A stretch of DNA of 5,113 nt, from contig JAJRCM010000091.1 in NCBI GenBank assembly GCA_028678965.1, positions 1 to 5,113 of the forward strand. The letters run 5' to 3'. Positions within the stretch are counted from its first letter, which is position 1, and each line of letters starts with the position of its first letter. Shown here piece after piece: positions 1-4,694 of the stretch. Source of the stretch: Methanomicrobiales archaeon (GTDB lineage: Archaea > Halobacteriota > Methanomicrobia > Methanomicrobiales > JACTUA01). The notes under the pieces are model-generated. The model was given only the letters and a program-made list of their open reading frames with translations. It was not told where the DNA came from and did not search any database. The position numbers and the translations under genes are program-made.

Positions 1-530
1 ACGGTATCCACCACGAAGTTCCTGATGCCCTTGCGGTCCGAGGGCAGGAGCATGGCACTCCGCGAGACATTTTCCGATCCTGCACCCTTGGGAAGGACGG
101 TGATGGTGAACCGGTCCCCCGGAACAACATGTATCACCGGTATACCCACCCCGGTGTTGGTACCGGTGTTCTTCCTGGTCAGGGGATCAACGATGTTGGG
201 CCTGAGCGGTACTTCGATAGTAGCCGTTTTCACTCCTTCCCGGATAGCCTCGATGAGTCCCTGGGTGAAGGCGACGGTGGGAGGGAGTGTCACATAGCAG
301 ATGATCACCCCGGTGTCCTGGCAGAGAGGAACGTTCCTGTCAGCAGCGAGGGTGATATTGGCAAGAATATTATCCAGCTCCCGCAGAGCCACTGGGTTCG
401 TCTCCTTTTCCCGTGCCCGCTGCAGCGCCTCCACCACATCAGCCGGAAGCCCGGTCTCCGCCTCCTTCAATGCCGCGACAGTGGCCCGGACAATCGCCCG
501 GTACAGAGGGGGCTCTGCAGAGTCATGCAT
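1..530 (-). CDS. fumA: Fumarate hydratase (class I, two-subunit type) alpha subunit, partial
   Basis: The minus strand is open from an ATG at 530-528 to the left edge, giving 176 codons; the family is usually about 280 residues, so the C-terminal third lies outside. Class I Fe-S fumarases of this kind interconvert fumarate and malate in the cytoplasm as alpha/beta pairs; in methanogens they serve the partial TCA route. Seen here: an N-terminal helical stretch, then VPLCQDTG at about 67-74, whose Cys70 matches the first [4Fe-4S] ligand, then NTGTNTGVGIPVIH (121-134) and PKGAGSEN (147-154), which resemble the conserved glycine-rich substrate region. The beta subunit is not visible. L(+)-tartrate dehydratase alpha (TtdA) is a close homologue and cannot be excluded on specificity. 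The ATG at 526-524 is out of frame, so 530 is the best start. There is no good Shine-Dalgarno upstream. Confidence 0.9.
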   Translation of the reverse strand, partial: MHDSAEPPLYRAIVRATVAALKEAETGLPADVVEALQRAREKETNPVALRELDNILANITLAADRNVPLCQDTGVIICYVTLPPTVAFTQGLIEAIREGVKTATIEVPLRPNIVDPLTRKNTGTNTGVGIPVIHVVPGDRFTITVLPKGAGSENVSRSAMLLPSDRKGIRNFVVDT

Positions 531-551
531 ATGGTGTACTGGGTGACCGCC

Positions 552-562
552 CGAAATAATCG
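552..562 (-). promoter_or_regulatory. Possible TATA element for fumarate hydratase
   Basis: On the minus strand this reads CGATTATTTCG, preceded by CCAAA, which is BRE-like. Its centre is about 26 bases from the ATG at 530, the usual archaeal TATA-to-start distance, so transcription could begin at or beside the start codon. That fits the lack of a Shine-Dalgarno and suggests a leaderless mRNA. The match is weak and this is an inference from spacing. Confidence 0.35.
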
Positions 563-576
563 TTTGGAAGGTTTGT

Positions 577-582
577 AAAAAA
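577..582 (-). terminator. Oligo-T terminator after rpl10e
   Basis: Six T residues on the minus strand start 7 bases beyond the rpl10e stop codon (591-589), with no obvious stem-loop before them. Archaeal RNA polymerase commonly terminates at such U-tracts. It sits between two minus-strand genes and would separate rpl10e from the fumarate hydratase gene. Confidence 0.45.
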
Positions 583-588
583 GTGAAA

Positions 589-1086
589 TTATTCAATCAG
601 GATGCGGCAGGGAGAGGGGAGCTTGTGGGCCCCGTGCGACAGGGCGACTTTTGCTTTATCGATGTACGGGGGAGTGGTGAAGACGGAGATCACTTTCTGC
701 CGGGGCTGTACTCTTGCGGCAGACCCCACCGGTTTCCCGAAGGAGAGACGCATCCCTTCGGAGACACGGTCTGCTCCTGCCCCGGTCGCCTGCTTGTTCT
801 CGCGAAGGACATGGTGGGGGTAGGTCCGTATCTTCATCAGGAAGTTGGTCCTGCCGATATCCTTCATCAGCCAGCGGTTGATACTGATACGGGCTGCTTC
901 GAGAGCAGAATGCCGTATCTGGCACCCCTCCAGCACAATGAGCGAGACCTCGGTGGGAAAACTATCCGTGAGGTTTCCGATATCGAACTGCACGACCTTA
1001 CTGCCGGGCACTCCTCCCATATACTCCCGGCGGGTGTAGGCCTTTTTTGCCAGATTCCTGTACATTCTTCCTGGTTTCCGTACCAT
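589..1086 (-). CDS. rpl10e: Large ribosomal subunit protein L10e (uL16 family)
   Basis: This encodes 165 residues, normal for archaeal L10e, a structural protein of the 50S subunit at the base of the central protuberance near the peptidyl transferase centre. The diagnostic sequences are present: [11 protein letters not shown] at the N-terminus, [14 protein letters not shown] (about 17-30), and [12 protein letters not shown] followed by [12 protein letters not shown] and [11 protein letters not shown] in the central to C-terminal part. The ATG at 1086 is chosen because GGAGGT (minus strand, 1100-1095) lies 8 bases upstream. A TTG at 1095 would lengthen the protein by three residues but overlaps that Shine-Dalgarno, so it is rejected. 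The gene is complete, GC-rich (38 of 60 bases at 601-660), and stands as its own unit with promoter and oligo-T terminator. It has no functional tie to the importer behind it. Confidence 0.97.
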   Translation of the reverse strand: MVRKPGRMYRNLAKKAYTRREYMGGVPGSKVVQFDIGNLTDSFPTEVSLIVLEGCQIRHSALEAARISINRWLMKDIGRTNFLMKIRTYPHHVLRENKQATGAGADRVSEGMRLSFGKPVGSAARVQPRQKVISVFTTPPYIDKAKVALSHGAHKLPSPCRILIE

Positions 1087-1094
1087 GGTGAACA

Positions 1095-1100
1095 ACCTCC
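1095..1100 (-). promoter_or_regulatory. Ribosome binding site that fixes the rpl10e start
   Basis: The minus strand reads GGAGGT, a strong match to the anti-Shine-Dalgarno of archaeal 16S rRNA, with 8 bases to the ATG at 1086. This decides between ATG 1086 and the in-frame TTG at 1095. Confidence 0.8.
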
Positions 1101-1123
1101 CCCAGTCCTCGAGCGTACCATGA

Positions 1124-1136
1124 GGATGTATAATGT
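1124..1136 (-). promoter_or_regulatory. Candidate rpl10e promoter (TATA)
   Basis: The minus strand reads ACATTATACATCC, with TATA core at 1134-1127. Twenty-six bases downstream puts the transcript start near 1104, leaving a leader of about 18 bases that just includes the Shine-Dalgarno. The element lies only about 35 bases beyond the importer ATPase stop codon, so some read-through from that operon is possible. Confidence 0.5.
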
Positions 1137-1170
1137 CTTACTACATGGGAACGTCTGCTAATAAACCTTA

Positions 1171-1929
1171 CTAGGTTCCCGATGATTCTTCAGCAATCAG
1201 TTCGAGAACATGTTTTCGAATTGAGACAAATTCTGAACACGTCCGGTCTCTTGGTCTACAATGGATGACCGGAACGATCTCCTTAATCTTTGCCGGACGC
1301 TTCGTGAGGGCAATGACGCGATCCCCGAGGAATACCGCCTCATCAACGCTATGGGTAACAAAAATGATGGTTTTTTTGGCCTTTTCCCAGATTTGGAGAA
1401 GCTCGTTTTGCATTCGGTTCCGTGTCTGTGCATCGAGTGCCCCAAATGGCTCATCCATCAAGATCACCTTTGGTTCGATGGCAAGCGCTCGAGCTACCGC
1501 GACCCGTTGGCGCATACCTCCCGAGAGTTCATAGGAAAAGTTCTCCGCAAATCCAGTAAGTCCGACGAGATCGAGATACTTTTTCGCAATTTGGTACCGT
1601 TCTTCCTTGGGAAGACCTCGTAGCTCGAGGCCAAATGCTACATTATCAATGACAGTCCGCCACGGGAACAGAGAGTATTCCTGAAATATCATCGCCATTT
1701 GGGGGGTAGGGCCGGTAATTACCTGGCCATTGAGCTGAATAGTACCTGATGTTGCCACGTCGAGACCACCAATGATGCGTAGAAACGTTGTCTTGCCACA
1801 CCCAGATGGTCCAACAATACAAATAAACTCCTGTTCATCGATGGTGAGGTTGATATTTGAGAGCGCTTCAATCTGCTCTCCTTTCTCACTCACAAAGATC
1901 TTCGAAAGGTTACGAATCTCCAATCGCAC
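1171..1929 (-). CDS. ABC importer ATP-binding protein, nitrate/sulfonate/taurine type (SsuB/TauB/NrtD-like)
   Basis: This 252-residue protein is a complete ABC ATPase that would power the adjacent permease at the cytoplasmic face. All motifs are intact: Walker A GPSGCGKTT (40-48), Q-loop glutamine in IFQEYSLFPW (Gln83), signature LSGGMRQR (135-142), Walker B VILMDE (155-160) with catalytic Glu160, D-loop GALDA (163-167), and switch histidine His193 in VTHSVDEA. EYSLFPW after the Q-loop and THSVDEAVFLGDRV are typical of the SsuB/TauB/NrtD branch. It starts at GTG 1929; GAGAGGTGA (1945-1937) gives a Shine-Dalgarno about 7 bases upstream, and that segment also holds the permease TGA (1939-1937), so the two genes are translationally close. 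It is last in the operon. No oligo-T terminator is visible between its stop and the rpl10e promoter. Substrate cannot be deduced from the ATPase. Confidence 0.95.
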   Translation of the reverse strand: MRLEIRNLSKIFVSEKGEQIEALSNINLTIDEQEFICIVGPSGCGKTTFLRIIGGLDVATSGTIQLNGQVITGPTPQMAMIFQEYSLFPWRTVIDNVAFGLELRGLPKEERYQIAKKYLDLVGLTGFAENFSYELSGGMRQRVAVARALAIEPKVILMDEPFGALDAQTRNRMQNELLQIWEKAKKTIIFVTHSVDEAVFLGDRVIALTKRPAKIKEIVPVIHCRPRDRTCSEFVSIRKHVLELIAEESSGT

Positions 1930-1936
1930 CAGATGG

Positions 1937-2719
1937 TCACCTCTCTAACCGTCTCCACGCAAATTTCTTCTTCTCGACACTCTGGAAGAGGAAATCAAAG
2001 GCAATTCCGATGATACCAATCACCATCATGCCCGCTACAATCAGCTCGATTTGACCGAAATTATACGCGTACATTATCAGGTACCCAAGACCAGAGGTTG
2101 TGCCTGGGAGTATTTCTGCAGCAACGAGCACCATCCATGCTATCCCAAAACCAATTCGGAGTCCCGTCCATATGAGGGGGGCAGCACCGGGAATGATGAC
2201 TTTAAGCAAGAGTTGACGTTCACTCGCACCAAGGGTAGAGGCAACTTCCAGCCACGTCTTTCTCACATTTTTGATACCATCAATGGTATTCAAGAGGATG
2301 GGGAAAAATGCACCAATGGAAATGATGAAAACAACCGACGTGAGACCAATTTTGAACCATGCGAGTGCCAAGGGTAACCACGCGAGTGGTGGGATCGGTC
2401 GCAAAAGTTGAATAGTTGAATCGAAAAATCGATACAAGCGATCTGACCACCCCATCATGATCCCCAGTGGGATGGCGATCACCGCTGCGCAGATAAATCC
2501 GAGGCCAACGCGTTGAATACTGCGGATTGCGTTGGAAATGAGACTCCCACTTCCCAGTCGGTCGCGAAAGGGATCCGCAAGCACGGCAAGCACTGCATCA
2601 AATCTTGGGAGAAAAAATGGATTATTGATAATATACGATGCGATCTCCCAGATAATAATGAGGAGGACGGGGAGGATGAGTCCTATGTACCTCCTCTGGA
2701 GTACTTTAGTCGTATACAA
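1937..2719 (-). CDS. ABC importer permease, SsuC/TauC/NrtB-like
   Basis: This is a 260-residue integral membrane protein of the binding-protein-dependent permease family. Hydrophobic segments are visible at about 12-30, 67-90, 108-124, 128-147, 181-201 and 225-246, matching the usual six-helix plan. RPIPPLAWLPLALAWFKIG (107-125) is characteristic of the nitrate/sulfonate/taurine permeases. The EAA loop that docks on the ATPase is EVASTLGASERQLLLKVIIP (158-177), with the invariant-type glycine at 164 and the terminal IIP. The only usable start is TTG at 2719: no ATG or GTG lies in frame before the upstream in-frame stop at 2743-2741. It lies 4 bases beyond the binding-protein stop (2726-2724), so translational coupling is likely; the upstream GAGAGA is at best a weak ribosome site. 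Homodimer formation is expected from the family. Confidence 0.94.
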   Translation of the reverse strand: MYTTKVLQRRYIGLILPVLLIIIWEIASYIINNPFFLPRFDAVLAVLADPFRDRLGSGSLISNAIRSIQRVGLGFICAAVIAIPLGIMMGWSDRLYRFFDSTIQLLRPIPPLAWLPLALAWFKIGLTSVVFIISIGAFFPILLNTIDGIKNVRKTWLEVASTLGASERQLLLKVIIPGAAPLIWTGLRIGFGIAWMVLVAAEILPGTTSGLGYLIMYAYNFGQIELIVAGMMVIGIIGIAFDFLFQSVEKKKFAWRRLER

Positions 2720-2723
2720 TCTC

Positions 2724-3926
2724 TCAAGTCTGTACTTCGGTCACCGTTATGTTATTTGTTTTCATTGCGTACCGTAGAAGGATATCCTGAATCGAGCCTT
2801 TCCCTGGATCTGCGATCTTCAATGGTTTGCCTGCAGCAGATCGATCCTTTGCCCACTGAACGAAACTCGGCATGTCGTGGGCAGGTGAGTCTATCGAGAC
2901 AACAACTCCTGATCCTTCATAGTTGATGGGGATCAGAATTTTCGCTTTGGTCCCTCCGTCAATTGACGAAATCGCCGGGGGGTTGCCAACGAATGCAAAT
3001 TGCATAGCATCAGTTGCCACGAGTTGCATCAACTTTCCGCCGAAATCAGCAGGGATAAGTTGGATATCGGCAATTTTTTCACCATTGATAATTAACTCAA
3101 CTACCTCAGGCTTCGTCTGACTTAGATCCTTCGGTTTTAAGGTAATCCCATAGGTTTCATTGAAGTATTGCCATTTTTTAACAGCAACGAAAAGTGCCGT
3201 ATCGTGGTCGGACATCAGGTACCCTATACCGAGCTGTTTTTGCTCCTTCGGTGGAGTGATAATCTTCCCACTCTTTATCATATCTGTCGCGTTCTGGGAG
3301 GGAGCCAGGTTAAATAGCAGTGCCTTCGCGTCTGCTTCACTTGCGTTTGCGAGAGGACCCTTCAAGACACTGAGTTCTCGTTGGATGTACATGAATCGTA
3401 GGATTCCATTTTGCCACTCTTCGGATGGAGTATTATCATATTCGACGGTTTTGATAGCCCTCCTCATAGCCTCGACAGACGAAACCGAGATATTTCCGTA
3501 GGTAAAGTTGCTTTTTCCTGCAATCCAATCCGCGACAATGTCCCCAGCTTCTGTCGGGTGGTCATTGATATATTGGGTTGAAAGGATGGTAAGTGCGGTT
3601 ACTGCATTGACGATTTTTGGATTACGATTATAGAGATCATCTGTCGCGACCATGACACAACAGGGATGGTGTTTCCATGCGAAATCGCCAGTGTATGCGA
3701 GTACCTTTCCAAAACCAGTCATAGGGGCAATCTCAACAAACGGCTGCCACGCAATGTAGCCATCTATTTCTTTGGAAACGAGAAGGGTTGGCATGCTCCC
3801 AAAATTGCTGTACAGGATTCCAACTGTCGTATTTTCCTTCGCTGGTGGCTGCTGAGTGATGCACGCGGCACCAATCAATGAAAGGACGAGGAGTCCAATA
3901 AACCCGAGAAGGTGGAGTCGTTTCAT
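2724..3926 (-). CDS. ABC importer substrate-binding lipoprotein, NMT1/SsuA-like, apparently circularly permuted
   Basis: This 400-residue protein should capture the substrate outside the membrane. Residues 1-22 look like a lipoprotein signal: KR, a hydrophobic core, then GAAC with Cys22 as likely lipid anchor (the lipobox is imperfect, Gly at -3). Residues about 34-222 resemble the usual C-terminal part of SsuA/NrtA-type proteins: SMPTLLVSKEIDGYIAWQPF (44-63), KHHPCCVMVATDD (85-97), RNPKIVNAV, then YINDHPTEA (119-127). A linker near 223-231 follows. Residues about 232-400 resemble the usual N-terminal part: GIGYLMSDHDTALFVAVKKW (233-252), GGKLMQLVATDAMQFAFVGN (296-315), and a DPGKGSIQDILLRYAMK segment (373-389) that usually precedes the EIDGYIAWQPF region. 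The halves are thus in swapped order, and no second copy of either is present. It is first in the operon. The ATG at 3926 is the natural start, though without a clear Shine-Dalgarno. Substrate is unknown; nitrate, sulfonate, taurine and pyrimidine-precursor binders all share this fold. Confidence 0.88.
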   Translation of the reverse strand: MKRLHLLGFIGLLVLSLIGAACITQQPPAKENTTVGILYSNFGSMPTLLVSKEIDGYIAWQPFVEIAPMTGFGKVLAYTGDFAWKHHPCCVMVATDDLYNRNPKIVNAVTALTILSTQYINDHPTEAGDIVADWIAGKSNFTYGNISVSSVEAMRRAIKTVEYDNTPSEEWQNGILRFMYIQRELSVLKGPLANASEADAKALLFNLAPSQNATDMIKSGKIITPPKEQKQLGIGYLMSDHDTALFVAVKKWQYFNETYGITLKPKDLSQTKPEVVELIINGEKIADIQLIPADFGGKLMQLVATDAMQFAFVGNPPAISSIDGGTKAKILIPINYEGSGVVVSIDSPAHDMPSFVQWAKDRSAAGKPLKIADPGKGSIQDILLRYAMKTNNITVTEVQT

Positions 3927-3980
3927 GTGTATACATCAGCACTAATATCATAAAAGTTCTCTTATTGGAATAAAAAAAGT

Positions 3981-3991
3981 GACAATTGTCC
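3981..3991. promoter_or_regulatory. Palindromic operator candidate in the importer promoter
   Basis: GACAATTGTC (3981-3990) is a perfect 10-bp palindrome. With the next base it contains ATTGTCC (3985-3991), the exact reverse complement of GGACAAT at 4072-4078 beside the regulator promoter. It lies between the importer TATA candidate and the predicted transcript start (about 3980), where a bound protein would block polymerase. The divergent XRE-type regulator is the obvious candidate ligand; that is an inference. Confidence 0.5.
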
Positions 3992-4002
3992 ATTATTTTC
4001 TC

Positions 4003-4010
4003 TATATATC
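4003..4010 (-). promoter_or_regulatory. Candidate TATA box for the importer operon
   Basis: The minus strand reads GATATATA, a good TATA core, in the AT-rich divergent region. The usual 26-base spacing predicts a start near 3980 and a leader of about 54 bases. A second possibility is the T-rich TTTTTTTATT around 3978-3969, which would start transcription near 3950; in that case the palindrome at 3981-3990 would overlap the BRE position instead. Confidence 0.45.
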
Positions 4011-4038
4011 TACAATTAGGTTAATTTTAAAAGTAGAC

Positions 4039-4076
4039 TGTCCTAAAGAGACGAAACATATAATAAATGTAGGACA
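4039..4076. promoter_or_regulatory. Inverted repeat bracketing the regulator TATA box (autoregulation candidate)
   Basis: TGTCCTA (4039-4045) and TAGGACA (4070-4076) are perfect 7-bp inverted arms separated by 24 bases. The predicted BRE/TATA element (4052-4065) lies in the gap. The right arm extends to GGACAAT (4072-4078), also found in reverse within the palindrome at 3981-3991; the left arm's ACTGTCC (4037-4043) differs from ATTGTCC by one base. This layout suits a dimeric repressor occupying the core promoter of its own gene. Confidence 0.5.
4052..4065 (+). promoter_or_regulatory. BRE/TATA promoter for the HTH regulator
   Basis: CGAAA (4052-4056) followed by ATATAATA (4058-4065) is a good archaeal BRE plus TATA combination. 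The expected start is near 4088, leaving a leader of about 34 bases that contains GGAG (4111-4114), 7 bases before the ATG. Confidence 0.55.
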
Positions 4077-4121
4077 ATAAGATAAAAAAAATATTAATTC
4101 TTATCTAGTTGGAGCAAAAAG

Positions 4122-4655
4122 ATGGTTCAACTCAATCCGGTTGATAGGCTTCTGCGTGCGGCAGTAAATTCTGATGAGGCATTTATCTCAGTACTCACTG
4201 ACATTTTGAAGCACGATCTCCACATCAGTGTCAAAGAACTTGGGGAACGAAGTGGAATCGCACAGAGTTCACTGTATAAGATTCTCCGCGGTAAGAGATC
4301 ACCGAATCTCACCACCGTACGTGCAATTTGTAAGGCTCTAAGAACCTACATGTTGCCAGACGAGGGGGAATTCATCGGGGTCATCGCTGCCCGTCCGGTG
4401 CTGGAGGGGATTATTGAGCGGATTACCGATGTCGATGGGAACCGCATACGCGTGCGGGAATACCCGGTGCAGACGGCGGAAGATGCAATTGTCGCTGCCG
4501 TGCGTGCCGAACGGGAAGGAGCGATAGGAATTGTCTGTGCCCCCATCGTCAGCGGCCCCATCGAACAGCTGGTCAGCGTTCCGGTAGCGACAATCGTGCC
4601 ACGGCAGAGCCTTGTGCTGGCCATCGAACGTGCCGCACGGAAGGGATGGCATTAA
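4122..4655 (+). CDS. XRE-type helix-turn-helix transcriptional regulator with an unassigned C-terminal domain
   Basis: This 177-residue soluble protein has a Cro/CI-type helix-turn-helix at about residues 35-73: ISVKELGERSGIAQSSLYKI followed by LRGKRSPNLTTVRAICKAL, with the typical small-residue turn and recognition helix. Residues about 84-173 form a second alpha/beta-looking domain containing AEDAIVAAVRAEREGAIGIV (119-138) and PVATIVPRQSLVLAIERAAR (154-173). The pattern of a helix, a GAIGIV-type strand, VPVATIV and a final helix faintly recalls the sensor domain of PrpR-like regulators, but I cannot assign it. The start is ATG 4122, with GGAG 7 bases upstream. It is divergent from the importer, with shared operator-like half-sites between them, so it probably controls both. 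It lies 36-39 bases before argH on the same strand and might be co-transcribed. Composition changes sharply inside the gene near codon 81: 4141-4380 has 113 of 240 G+C, 4381-4560 has 111 of 180. Confidence 0.85.
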   Translation: MVQLNPVDRLLRAAVNSDEAFISVLTDILKHDLHISVKELGERSGIAQSSLYKILRGKRSPNLTTVRAICKALRTYMLPDEGEFIGVIAARPVLEGIIERITDVDGNRIRVREYPVQTAEDAIVAAVRAEREGAIGIVCAPIVSGPIEQLVSVPVATIVPRQSLVLAIERAARKGWH

Positions 4656-4676
4656 TCTTTACTGCGGCTACCTATT

Positions 4677-4683
4677 GAAGGAG
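4677..4683 (+). promoter_or_regulatory. Ribosome binding site for argH
   Basis: GAAGGAG lies 8 bases before GTG 4692 and 11 bases before ATG 4695, which are adjacent codons in the same frame. Spacing slightly favours GTG and codon identity favours ATG, so the start is uncertain by one residue. Confidence 0.6.
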
Positions 4684-4694
4684 CGTGCACGGTG

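Noticed and set aside
25..578. Plus-strand open frames across the left end
   Set aside because: They lie opposite the fumarate hydratase alpha reading frame, which has clear family motifs on the minus strand; the plus-strand translations show no recognisable domain.
867..1121. Minus-strand frame starting at 1121 that overlaps rpl10e
   Set aside because: It starts upstream of the likely transcript start, is out of frame with L10e, and encodes no recognisable protein.
583..1161. Plus-strand frame of 192 codons and smaller frames over rpl10e
   Set aside because: They overlap the unmistakable L10e gene on the other strand, and high GC content makes long antisense frames common.
1137..1173. Direct repeat CTTACTA at 1137-1143 and 1167-1173, considered as a target-site duplication at the cassette's left end
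   Set aside because: The copies are only 30 bases apart and neither has a partner seen at the right end of the AT-rich block, so it does not mark an insertion.
2051..2926. Plus-strand frames opposite the permease and binding-protein genes
   Set aside because: They are antisense to well-supported ABC importer genes and resemble no known family.
3928..3935. Palindrome TGTATACA just before the binding-protein ATG
   Set aside because: An 8-bp palindrome in AT-rich DNA is expected by chance, and it does not share the GGACAAT half-site of the other elements.
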